Origin: Primula veris
Taxonomy: Eukaryota > Streptophyta > Magnoliopsida > Ericales > Primulaceae
Assembly: GCA_963682055.1 (NCBI GenBank)
Contig: OY821747.1
Coordinates: 17,348,258 to 17,412,257, forward strand
Reading direction: 5' to 3'
DNA: 64,000 nucleotides
Every line of letters starts with the position of its first letter. Positions within the stretch are counted from its first letter, which is position 1. Positions 47,201 through 58,600 of the stretch are shown here, piece after piece. The notes below the pieces were generated by a model, which was not told the DNA's origin, searched no databases, and saw nothing but the letters and a program-made list of their open reading frames with translations. Both the position numbers and the translations under genes were made by a program.

Positions 47201-47744
47201 AAAAAAATGCACATTTTCATGGAAAACCCACTTTTTGTATAAAAAAACTCACTTTTTGTTGGAAAAAGTGTTTTTTTGATGAAAAAACAGCTTTTTGGTA
47301 TAAAAAATGTTATATTGACAAAAAAAATATATTTTTTAAAAATTTTGTGACTTTTTTCATTTTTTTATGAATTTTTCATTTTTTATAATTTTTTAAATAT
47401 TTTTTTTGTGATTTTTTTCATTTTTTATATTTTTTTGTGATTTTTTTGTAATTTAAAACTATTTTTTTGGGTTTGTAGAGACATAAAATATGTATATTAT
47501 ATTTTGGTTTGTATGACCCTTTAGTAAATAAACTAAATAATTAAAAAATGGTATCTATGATAAATGTGAACTTATCAAAATATTTAGGAGAAATATAAGT
47601 TGCTATGAGATACTTATAGGAAATTCTCCATTTTTAATATCGGTAGTTTGATTCTCATTTTGTTAACGTACGATATTAGGGGGTGAATAAAGCGGTTTTT
47701 TTCCCAAAAATAAGGGAAAACTATCATTTAAGTACATTTATAAC

Positions 47745-48027
47745 TAGGGCTGGGTTCGGTTTTTGGCAAAACTGAAATTGATCAGATTTTTCGGTTCGAT
47801 TTTCTTTGTTTCGGTCTTTTTATTTTTTAGACCGAACTGGACCGGTTTTTTTCGGTCCGGTTTTAGTTTTTTTTTTTGTTTTTTTCGGTTTTTCGGTTTC
47901 GGTCGTTTTTGGTTCAGTTTTATTGTAAACTGAAACTGACCCGAAAAAGTTTCAGTTTTTCGGTTTCGGTCTTTTTCGGTTCAGTTATCGGTTCGGTTCG
48001 GTTTTTTCGGTTTTTCGCCCTGCCCTA
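47745..48027. mobile_element. hAT-like MITE rich in CGGTTT
   Basis: 283 bp with short inverted ends TAGGGCTGGG and CCTGCCCTA, flanked by 8-bp sites TTTATAAC (47737-47744) and ATTCTAAC (48028-48035) that match at six of eight positions. The interior repeats TTCGGTTTCGGT and GACCGAA. Size, 8-bp duplication and TAGGGC-type end suit a non-autonomous hAT element. Confidence 0.7.
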
Positions 48028-48146
48028 ATTCTAACGACTAATTTATGAGAAAAATAGGGTAAAAACCTTTATTAATAGTATTTAGTAAGTTGCTATTTTT
48101 TTGTACCTATTATACCCTCTTGCTCAACTCTCCTCAACTCGATGCA

Positions 48147-48660
48147 TCAGTTTTCTTACATTTTTATTCATATTTAAGTTAATTAGCCTCACTTTTATAT
48201 TTTTAGGATAATAGTTTAACTTTATATATTTTCCAGTTTGTCTATCAAATTTATTATCATAACTAAGTATTACTATATTTTAATATAGTTCTATCACTTT
48301 TTTTCGACCCAAGTTAATTCACTAGAGCAACCACATTAAACAACTTACAAGTTTTCTCGTATTTAAAGTAAAAAAATACACTTTTATAACTTATAAAGAA
48401 ACGCTTTGCTTTATACAAATTATCAGTTTTTTTTATAAATTTCTCTATCACAACTATGCAACTCATCTTTTTGTTATTTTATTAATTTATATATGAAAAA
48501 TACAAATAAATGAGAGAGAAAAATAAGATAGATAAATTATTATTTTAATTATAAGTAACATCTTGATCTCTTATATTTGAATGATATTTGAGTTCATATT
48601 TAAGACAATAGACTATGCGTGTAACAATTTAAATTAAATCGGTGATATAAGAGCATTCTT
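48147..48660 (+). repeat. Dispersed repeat, copy B
   Basis: Related in direct orientation to 34006-34380 plus its tail near 41470. It carries an extra segment of about 150 bp (about 48420-48575) absent from copy A. Confidence 0.7.
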
Positions 48661-50536
48661 AACTGCTGTTATAACTTTTCTATATAAATATAAGGATATA
48701 TAGCCGTATAAAATAACAAAATGCTATATTGTGCACAACAATACCTCTCTATACATGTGTATATAGGTATTATAAAAACATGTTTACTAAGGATTTGTTT
48801 AACATCAGCTTTTAAGCTCCAAAGATTAATATTTCGATTTGAAGAAAAATATATATATTTTTTTATGTATATGACAAAAGTTAACAGATTTAATAACCAA
48901 AATAAGTTTAACTTATCTTTTAAAACACATTTTTTTACTTGAAAATCAAGATCTCATCCATCCCTAATTATCAAAAAAATTTAGATTTGCAACTTTAGAT
49001 TAGAATAAACACGTGAAAGTAAGAGAACAAGTGAATCGTATCTGTAAACGGGACACACGTGAGGAAAACAAAGATGAAATTGAAGAGTTTTGTGTAGACA
49101 AATCTTATCTAAAAACTCGAACAAAATAGCTAAAAAAAGATGAAAAATATTTTAGACAACCTTACAGATACAGTATTTATATAGACAGTTGAGAATAGTG
49201 ATGCGAATCATCTGTTTCCAGTATTACCCTATATCCCCCATTTTTTATCCTTCTCCCCAAAACCCAAAACAAGGATAGATCACAACTGCCAACGTTCCAA
49301 AAGATTTAGCCCAAATTCTTACCACACCAATTTCAAATTCAATTCCAGAATCCAGAGAGATAAAGTTTGCCAAACCATTCCGTTATAAGTTATATATCAT
49401 CATTCTATTTCTATTCATATTTCATATTTGATGCTTTTAAAAACTAGAAATTTGTTCACGTTGATGCTACATATGCTATGGTGTAACTTATATTTCGTAT
49501 TTGTCAATTTTTTGATGTTACATAGTGTAAATTATTTATGCTATGGTGTAATTTTTTGATGCTATAGACCTATAGTGTATATGTATTGCATTTTTAATAC
49601 TTGTTTCTTTATAAATTAAGAATGATTTGATGATTAGGTGTTCTGAGGTGTAGACTTTGTTGTTATTAACTTGCTTATTTGAAATTGAAAAGAAAACTTG
49701 GGATGTTTCAGTTTAAAAGTGAGCTTTTTAATCCTCCTTTATGATCTTTAATCAAATTATTTATGTTTGACAATTTATAACTTCAAATTTTGGGCTGGAT
49801 GGGCACAATTATAAGAATTTTTCGAGCGAGCAAAACATAATGTTAATGTTAGTCAATGCTTATTGTTGCTGCTATTGGATTCTTACTTTGTTATTGGGCA
49901 TCAATTTAATATTTTTACTAGATTAAAAATCAGAAAGCAACATTTTACTATAGCATCAGTTTGTTATTATTTGGAATATTGTGAGAGCAACACATTTGTT
50001 TCTTGGTGTTATTCAATATATCGTGTTGCACTCTGATCATGTGTTATATTATGCATTTTATTGTTTGTCGTGAGTTGGCAAATTAGTAAACAGATTTTTC
50101 TTGTTTATATAATGTCAATGTACAACTTTTGAAGTTAATTGCTTGTTATTCCAACATTTTTTTGAAGTATATTTGATGATTAATTTAGTATTGAATGCAA
50201 CATACAAGCAAGCGCATTAAATAACTGTACCGTGCAATCTGATACAAAAAGCAGAATGTCCCGTGCAATAATAGCAACTGTACATAGTAAAACGCCTTGT
50301 TCTATGAAATGGGTCAATATAGTTATGTTCTTTGTAGTCCAATTCATTTTTTGGATTCAATATGTTTACTATGTTATTTAGATTTGCGATTTGTTTTTAA
50401 CAGCCAAATAGAATGGTTATCTTTGTAAAGTCACTGAAGACAAGCTTGAAAAACTTATTGGATATCTTGTTATTATTTGGGTGTGAGTTCTCGAGAATAG
50501 TATGGTCTTTGGGTCGTGCTAAGTCGGGTTTCATAG
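48661..50536. other. Intergenic, no gene recognised
   Basis: AT-rich. Short frames such as 48721-48942 carry no motif. Nothing else can be supported before the gypsy LTR. Confidence 0.5.
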
Positions 50537-50869
50537 TGTAGACACGCAAATTTTTCGGCAAATAAAAATATATCACGTGTCTCCTATAAAATAAAATATT
50601 CTAAATTATGTATTAGTATTTTCAAAATCAAATGAATATTATCTTTTGGTTTAAATTATAAAAGCAATAAATGTCATTTTCTTTGACTATATTTTAATTT
50701 TTCTCGCAAACAATGAAAATGCTTCTATTTTAGTACTTGTTTGTTTAAAATTACAAATAAATGGTAAGCCAAAGAATGATTACATTTAATTATGAACCAT
50801 TTTGATCCTAAACACAAACTACGAGGGGGCGATATCGTGATAAAGACCACCCCAACTACTATAAATAGA

Positions 50870-50877
50870 TGGCCAAT
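50870..50877 (+). promoter_or_regulatory. LTR TATA box
   Basis: TATAAATA about 330 bp into the LTR. This places the transcribed R-U5 part, including the tandem repeats, downstream of it. Confidence 0.5.
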
Positions 50878-51039
50878 TCAAGCCTAAAGAGGACAACAAG
50901 TTGAAAGCCAAAGGTGAAGCCAAATCCAAGAAAAAGAAGCTCTGCCAAATTCAGCTATCAACCTCAAAGACTTGAAGATCCTACAAGACTGCTGAAGATC
51001 CTTCGAAGCTTCTGCCAAATTCAGCAAGAAATCTGAGCA

Positions 51040-51530
51040 AATTCAAGTCTAGATCCGCATAAAGCACTCCAAGCAGCGAATCTAGTGTCTGTGAAGATCA
51101 AAGCTAAACCCACATTCGAAGCTCTTCATCAAGTTTGAAGATATTTAACCAAACTTATCAACAAATTGAAGGAAGATCCACCATTTGATCCGCAAGAAGC
51201 TCCGGAGGCCGCCAATCAAGTGTTCTTCAAGATCAAGCACTCGAAGATCTTCATCAAACCCGAAGAACTTCAAGCAAGCTTATCAACAAATTCAAGGAAA
51301 ATCCACCATCTGATCCGCAAGAAGCTCCAAAGGTCGCGAATCAAGTGTTTTTCAAAACCAACTATTCGAATATATTTATCAAGCATGAAGAACTTCAAGC
51401 AAGTTCATCATCAAATTCAAATAACATCCTCATTCGATCCTCAAAAACACTTCAAAACCACAAATCAAGTGTTTCCCAAGATGAAACTCACAAAGAAGTA
51501 CAAGTCAATATCAACCTCAAAACTCGAGCA
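51040..51530 (+). repeat. 126-bp tandem repeats inside the LTR
   Basis: About four copies begin near 51044, 51170, 51296 and 51420, each with GATCCGCAAGAAGCTCC-like sequence, AATCAAGTGTT, TTCATCAA and GAAGAACTTCAAGCAAG-like sequence. The open frame 51166-51585 crosses the LTR and is a by-product of the repeat. Confidence 0.8.
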
Positions 51531-51733
51531 AGTTAACATCTCGATTATCTACAAGCAATTTGAGCCACCAGGAATTCGATTTTGAAGAGATTAATCAAAG
51601 GATTTATATTTTCTTTATTTTAGAAAATATTCAGAGATTGTACCCGCAAAATACAAATAAATAAAATTATTTTGCTTTTTCCATTTATTTTCTGTCTTGG
51701 TATATTTGATAGAAAAATTTACGTGAAACAAAT

Positions 51734-51752
51734 TTTGGCACACCCGGTGGGA
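51734..51752 (+). other. Primer binding site of gypsy element 2
   Basis: TTGGCACACCCGGTGGGAC begins a few bases after the LTR end, a usual plant gypsy primer-site sequence. I did not assign the tRNA. Confidence 0.6.
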
Positions 51753-51888
51753 CCTTTCTGCCTTTCATCTTTTCTCTTCGTCAATCGATCAACCATTCAT
51801 GGCTCAAAATAAAAATACGCAAAACAATCACAGCATGATGACCTGAAGCAAGTCCGCTGTCCAACTATCAACACCCTCATTCCCTGTC

Positions 51889-53224
51889 ATGGATGATAAA
51901 AGAAATCGAAATATCCGTAGGGGCAAAAAGGTAGAGGCTAGCTCCGAGGTGAAAGCAAATTTTAAAGATGGTACATGGGCAAGTGACTCTTCTAATGAAG
52001 ATGGCTTGATTGGAAACCATCACTTAGAGGACAACTCAGATTCCATAACAAACACTCCCCGCTCAGTTGTTGCTACTTCAACAAACTCAACAAATATGCC
52101 ATTAATGGTGATAAACGCTCCTACGGTGGAAGAACAAGTTAATGCCATCGCTGGGACCCTAGAAAATTTAATGAATGCTTTTAATGAGCGAGACGCTCAG
52201 ATGGCGATATTGACAGACAGAGTTCAACAATTAGCGGAGCCACACCAAGGGGAAAATCGACGTAGAACTGAAGGTGGTGAAGATTCTTCAAATGAGGAAA
52301 GGCCTTTAGAAATAACGAATGGCGTAATCCCTCTAGAGCAGCTGAAAGAGTTCATACTGGGTACCGTAAAAGGGAAATATGAAGAAGTGGCACATTCCTC
52401 CTTCGGCTATGTCAAACCTTACACACGGAGAATCGAACAATTAAGGATGCCTTACGCATATCAGCCACCCAAGTTTCAATAATTTGAAGGCAAGGGAAAT
52501 CCTAATCAACACATTGCACATTTCATCGAGACTTGCAACAATGCAGGGACTTATGGGGACCTCATGGTGAAGCAATTTGTCCGCACACTAAAAGGAAATG
52601 CCTTCGAATGGTACTGCGACTTGCAACCGGGATCAATTGACACTTGGAAACAATTGGAACAAGGATTCCTTAATCGTTTTTATAGCACTAGGCACACTGT
52701 GAGCTTGATGGAATTGACAAATACCCGCCAATGGAAAGATGAGCCTATTGAGGACTACATTCATCGATGGAGGGGATTGAGCAATTGAGATGTGTGTTCC
52801 AGGCATGCATTGGGGATTGTCCTACATTCTCCAAGGAATAAAACCAAAAACATTTGAGGATTTGGCAAGTAGAGCTCATGACATGGAAGTTAGTATCTTG
52901 ACTAGCAGTGACCAAGCTCTCCTACTTCCAGGAATGCAAAAGACACCAAATAAACAAGATGGAAGGAAATGGATCAAATCTCGTGCAATAACTGATAAAA
53001 GAGAATCGTTTGTCGTGTCAACTCCATCTCAAAACCTCCCTCCCATCAAAATGAAAGCTAGCATGAAGAATGTTGAAAATGACAAGCCCAATGTAAATTA
53101 AAGAAACGAAAAAAGAAGACTCACGCTAAGGGAGAAGCAAGAGAAGGAATACCCGTTTCCTGACAACGAAGTTCCTCGCATACTAGAAGAACTCCTCGTA
53201 CTTAAGCTAATCGATCTTCCACAA
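51889..53224 (+). pseudogene. Gypsy element 2 gag, broken
   Basis: The frame starts MDDKRNRNIRRGKKVEA at 51889. After an Asp/Asn/Thr-rich N-terminal part and a helical heptad segment (EEQVNAIAGTLENLMNAFNE), the Retrotrans_gag domain runs from about 52430 to 52900 ([41 protein letters not shown]). Breaks are a TAA at 52480-52482, a small deletion with frameshift at 52786-52790, where a conserved Cys/Lys segment is missing, and a TAA at 53099-53101. The capsid core is recognisable but cannot be made as one protein. Confidence 0.85.
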
Positions 53225-55546
53225 ATGAAACATCCCGAAGAGGCCGACAAAGTTGATGATGCAAATTATTGCAAATTCCACCGTCTCGTCAGTCACCCAA
53301 CCCACAAGTGCTTCGTTTTGAAGGAGAAGATCGTACAATTGGCAGCTCAAGGAAAAATCTCTTTGGAGGATGAAGAAATAACAACTGCCAATTACACATG
53401 TATCGTTACAACTCCAGAACATGAAAGCATGGACGAGACAAGGACAATCATGATTCAATTTGGATCTTTGCCGCCAATTGCAATCATCATGCAAAATTCG
53501 AGCACTGAAGACAATACCTCATGGACTTATGTTAGCCATACGAGAGGTTCAAGATTATCCACCAGCGAAGAATTGAGTGAGTTTGAAGAGGGAGAAGACT
53601 ACCCTTCTAATAACCCACAACCACTACAGAATATACCAGTTCACTCCATTTATGAGGGACAACCTATTTATGAATTCAAGAAAGATGGCCATTGCTATTT
53701 TGACATTTGTGAATGCAAAGATTGTTTGGATGACCAATGGGATTACTTCTTTGAAGACGATGAAGAAGCTAAGAGAAATAGTAAGGAAAAGAAAAATACG
53801 AGGAAATCAACCCAACAATCACTACGGGAAAGATACGAAGCTGGAGACCCAAGTGTTGGCCTGTTGGGTGAGCCATCAGGAAAGTTCGACTATTTTGTCC
53901 AATATACCAAAAAGGAAGAAGTGGGAGGATCAACGCCACCTACATGGGAGGATTTTCATAGAGAAGAGGAGACAAAGGAAGTCCATCAATCTCTTAACTT
54001 TACCAATCCACTTGAAGATTCCTTAGAAGCACTCAAATTCAAAAGCAATGGCCAATCTTCGCACGTGTTAGGGTTGTGTAAAGACTTATGCCTGGAGTGT
54101 CAAAAATTTCTAAAGAAAATGTATGAGGTCGGCGATAAGCAAGTTAGGATGCTAAAAGAATCCGATGGGGATTACTATGTGTAGCGACTCCAAGGGAGAG
54201 TAGTTGAAGAAACATCAAATCCAGATATTAGTACAGGAGTGCCCATTGCATACTACTATCGAGGCAAGCCGATCTACAAGTTTAAAGAAGACAACGGTCA
54301 TTGCTTCTGGGATGTTTGCGAGTGTGAAGGTTGCATGGAGGATAGTTACCTCGAAGAAGAAGAAGACGAAGACTACTATATTTCTAATTCATGCAATGTT
54401 GCAAGTATAGAGGAGTACATGGAAGAAAGTGAATGCGGTTCGGATGAAATTTCGGGAACGTCATTTCAAGAAGAAAAGATGAATCAAGTGGCAGACGTGA
54501 CAACTATTAACTTCTCTGATGAAAATTTGTTGCTTGACACAAAACCTCATAATCGCCCGCTCTTTGTTTCCGGATACATGCAAGAGAAAAAGATAAATAG
54601 GATTTTACTAGATGGGGGGTCCGCTGTCAATATTCTACCACTGCGTACGTTAAACGATCTTGGAATTCCAACCGACGAATTATCACAAAGTCGTCTCATG
54701 ATCCAGGGCTTTAATCAGGAGGGACAAAGGGCCATCGGAAAAATCCATTTAGAGCTTGTGATAGATGAAATGGCGTCAAGCGCATTGTTTCACGTCCTTA
54801 ACACGAAAACTTCTTACAATTTGCTCTTGGGGCGGCCATGGATTCACGAAAATCGAGTTGTCCCATCTACCCTTCATCAGTGTTTTAAGTATTGCGTGGG
54901 GGATACAGTGAAAAGGGTTGTGGCCGATCATAATCCCTTCAGCGGAGTCGAATCTTATTTTGCAGACGCCAAGTTCTACATGGATAAAGGAAAATGAATG
55001 AAATTGTCCACATCCGATTCTTTTTGAAATGATGGGAAAGGGAGTAAAAATATCGAAGAAGGCAAGAAGAGTAGAATAAATCCTCCAATAAGCAAAAAGA
55101 AAATGGAAATCTCACCGAAAACGATTAAACAATCAATCATCGGTAATTATAAGAGTGAGTTAACTTTTCCTATTTTACCTTTTAAACAAGGTGGGGTACT
55201 TGGAGGATTCGTTCGACCAATGCATGGCCCATTAACTGAACATGGAGATTCTCCCGACACACGTATACAAGAAGTATTTATCCCCAAAGCATATAAAATG
55301 CTTGAAAATGCAGGCTACACCTCTAAAGAATCTTGCCTCCTTGGAAAACTTACTCCTGCAATAACAGGAGAAGACTATCATGGCCTAAATCAGACTCAGT
55401 GCATGTTGAAATACAAGGGATATGCGATAAAAGAATCTCGCGCAGGGATTGGGTATAAGCCACCTCAGAAAACAAGCAATTGTTACACTTCGGTCCATGA
55501 AGACTCATCGTCAGAAAACGAATCATGTGGCTCCAATGATTTTTAA
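53225..55546 (+). pseudogene. Gypsy element 2 gag C-terminus and aspartic protease, in-frame stops
   Basis: This continues the frame that started at 52790. First comes a zinc-finger-like YCKFHRLVSHPTHKC (53270-53315). A Glu/Asp-rich module with PIYEFKKDGHCYFDICECKD follows (about 53660-53725) and recurs as PIYKFKEDNGHCFWDVCECE (about 54269-54330). The retropepsin-like protease has LLDGGSAVNILP (about 54607-54642) with DGG replacing the usual DSG or DTG. The linker to RT includes the GGVLGGFVRP and GYKPP segments. In-frame stops are a TAG at 54182-54184, TGAs at 54995-54997 and 55025-55027, and a TAA at 55544-55546. Otherwise the frame is continuous with pol. Confidence 0.85.
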
Positions 55547-55606
55547 CCTTGTCAACAATCATGCAAGAGACGGTACGTCTTTCAACGACTACACTCACCT
55601 CAAACT

Positions 55607-58600
55607 TTGCCTTCAGTATTCGATAGGCTAAACATAAAACGAATCTTAGTGATCACGAGGTGTTCAAGTGGACAAAAAACATCATCAAAAATATGGATGA
55701 GGAAAAGAGGGTCAGTTTTAAAACACTTACATGCGAGGAAAAGAGTTTTTATATGTCAAATGTTGTCAAGAAATAAACCAGTATTCAAGAGACTGGGGGT
55801 ATCTACCAGGAAAACTTGGTCTGCTCGAAGGCACCATAAGACAACTGTGAAGTATGTAGAGGATGAAGATATATTGAAATTAGAAAAATTGGAAATTACA
55901 ACATCATACCACATCACTCTCACGGATGAGGACGAGCAAGTTGAGGGATATGAAGAAGAGGCACCAGAAGAATTTGAAGAAGGCGTCCAATCCACTGTTG
56001 ATGAATTAAAAGAAGTAAATCTTGGCACACTGGACGATCCGCAACCGACATACTTAAGTGCACTATTAACTGATAAAGATCAAGAGGACTACATCAAACT
56101 GCTTAAGGATTTCAAAGATGTCTTTGCTTGGAGTTATGAAGAAATGCCAGGGCTTGACCCAAAAATAGCAGTTCACCACCTAGTAGTAAAACATGGAGCA
56201 CGACCAGTTGAGCAAGCTCAACGGAGATTTCGAGCAGAATTGGTTCAACAAATTGAGGTGGAGGTTAACAAGCTCATTGAGGCTAGGTTCATACGAGAAG
56301 TCCAATATCCAACATGGATCTCAAGTATAGTTCCTGTAAAGAAGAAGAATGGCCAGATCCGCATATGCGTTGACTTTCGAGATCTCAACAATGCATGTCC
56401 TAAGGATGAGTTTCCGCTACCAATAACCGAACTCATGGTTGATGCTACAACTGGGCATGAAACTTTGTCGTTCATGGATGGATCGTCTGGGTATAATCAA
56501 ATTCACATGGATCCGCGAGATGAAGAGATGACCGCCTTTCGCACACCAAAAGGTATCTACTGTTACAAGGTGATGCCATTTGGATTAAAAAATATTGGTG
56601 CAACTTACCAAAGAGCAATGCAAAGGATTTTCGATGACATGCTCCACAAAAACATCGAGTGCTATGTAGACGACATAGTTGTAAAGACCAAAAAGCACCA
56701 TCAACACCTCGAAGACCTAGAGGCAGTTTTCAAACGATTACGACGCTTTCAACTCAAGATGAATCCACTTAAATGCGCCTTCGGGGTCACGTCAGGAAAA
56801 TTCCTCGGATTTATCGTTCGCCATCGAGGAATAGAAATTGACGAATCCAAGATCGAGGCCGTCATGAAGGTACAAGCCCCAAGGAATATTCACGAGCTAA
56901 GAAGCCCACAAGGGAAACTAGCGTACATTCGATGTTTCATCTCAAATCTGGCAGGTCGTTGCCAACCTTTTAGTCGACTCATGAAAAAGGGAACCCCATT
57001 CGAATGGGATGAATCATGTGATAATGCTCTCGACGCAATCAAATCTTACTTAGTAAAACCCCCCGTGTTAGGAGCTCCAATCCTTGGAAAGCCCTTACTC
57101 TTATACCTTGCGGCGCAAGAACGGTCCATTGGGGGTCTATTGGCTCAAGAAAACGATACTGGAAAAGAGAATGCCTTGTATTATCTTAGTAGAACAATGA
57201 CTCCGTGCGAATTGAATTATACGCCAATCGAGAAAATGTGTTTGGTCTTGGTTTTTGCGATAAAAAAGTTAAGGCATTATTTTCAGGCTCATACAATTCA
57301 AATTATATCCAAAGCAAATCCGGTCAAGTATGTTATGTCTAAACCAGTGTGGTCAGACCGCCTAGCCAGGTGGGCGCTTCTCTTTCAAGAATTTGAAATA
57401 GTCTATGTTCCTCAAAAGGCTGTCAAGGGCCAGGTTCTTGCAGACTTCCTTGCTGACCACCCAATGCCCGCTGAATGGGAGTTGTCTGAAGACCTACCTG
57501 ATGAAGATGTAATGTGCATAGAGTTTCGCCCACCATGGTCAATGTATTTTGATGGGTCGGCTAACAGCGAAGGTGCTGGCGCAGGGGTCGTATTTCTAAG
57601 TCTGGAAGGAGACGTTTTGCCCTATGCTTTCACTCTCACACAAAAATGCTCAAACAATGTGGCAGAGTATCAAGCTCTCATATTAGGACTGGAGATGGCA
57701 TTAGATGCAAAACACCAACATATTAGGATGTATGGAGATTCTAAGTTAATCATAAATCAAGTTCTAAATGAATATGAGGTCAAGAAGGTAGAATTAACAC
57801 CATATCAAGGCTATGCCGCAAAACTCATCTCATGGCTTGGTGATGTTACATTAGACCACGTTCCAAGGAAAGAGAACAAACAAGCTGATGCCTTAGCAAA
57901 GTTGGCATCCAACATTGCTCTTCCTAACAAACACATGAGTATTCCAATATGTGAAAGATGGGTAATTCCTCCGCAATTAGATGATGAAGAAAGAATTCCC
58001 AAAAACAAAGGTGAGAGAGTAGAGGAAGTTACAGCTGTTTTGGTTTTCGAGATTGAAGAGGAGGACTGGAGACAACCATTTATCGACTATTTACAACATG
58101 GAAAATTACCTGATGATCGACATAGGAAGATAGATGTGAGACGACGCGCTGCAAGGTTTATCTACTACAAAGGCACGCTCTATCGACGATCTTTCGAAGG
58201 GGTGTTCTTACGCTGTCTTAGTGGAGAAGAGTCAAAACAAGCAATGGAAGAAGCACATTCCGGAGTATGTGGTGCTCACCAATCTGGTCCAAAGCTTCAT
58301 TTCCGAATTAAAAGAATGGGATACTACTGGCCTAGCATGGTTAATGATTGCCTCCAATTTGCCAAAAGATGTCAACCTTGCCAATATCATGCAAATTTTA
58401 TTCACCAACCACATGAACTTTTACACCCTACAGTTGCATCTTGGCCTTTTGATGCTTGGGGATTAGATGCAATAGGGCCTCTGCCAAAGTCATCTGGAGG
58501 CCACATTTACATATTAGCGGCTACTGATTATTTCTCCAAATGGGCCGAAGCCGTGCCTTTAAAAGCCGTGAGGAAAGAGACAGTGGTAGATTTTATCAAA

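Larger units (their letters stand above)
45958..47640 (+). mobile_element. tRNA-headed element with ATGCAC array, copy 2
   Basis: Inserted in the right arm of the foldback element. The plus-strand order is terminal TACCTCATAGGTACC region, GGGAGGG/GAGAGA block (as complement near 46080-46125), tRNA-like head (46424-46496), TGCACTTTCAGCTGAA-type array (46510-47200), and T-rich hairpin sequence with repeated AAAAAACTCACTTTTTG. The right end contains ATGAGATACTTATAGG, weakly inverted to the left. The arm sequences flanking the insertion suggest a roughly 9-bp target duplication (ATTAAAAAT-like and ATTATCAAT-like), but this is uncertain. Confidence 0.5.
45180..47710. mobile_element. Foldback element with long inverted arms, interrupted
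   Basis: The left arm (about 45180-45430) is inverted in two pieces: about 45740-45957 and about 47640-47710. Shared sequence includes TTAAATTGGACG, TTAAGTTTAAATT, TTTCAGTCCCAAATTTTATA and AACATATGAATTTAACCC, and at the tips AAAATGGGACCAAACTAC against AAAATGAGAATCAAACTAC. The gap in the right arm is filled exactly by the tRNA-headed copy 2. The centre (45430-45740) is AT-rich and non-coding. Confidence 0.7.
50537..51730 (+). repeat. Gypsy element 2, 5' LTR
   Basis: 1194 bp from TGTAGACACG to ACGTGAAACA, directly before the primer site. Contains a TATA box at 50870-50877 and four tandem 126-bp repeats in its second half. The right LTR is not available to confirm the start. Confidence 0.75.

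Noticed and set aside
51166..51585. A 139-codon plus-strand frame with internal protein repeats
   Set aside because: It lies inside the gypsy LTR and simply follows the 126-bp tandem repeats.
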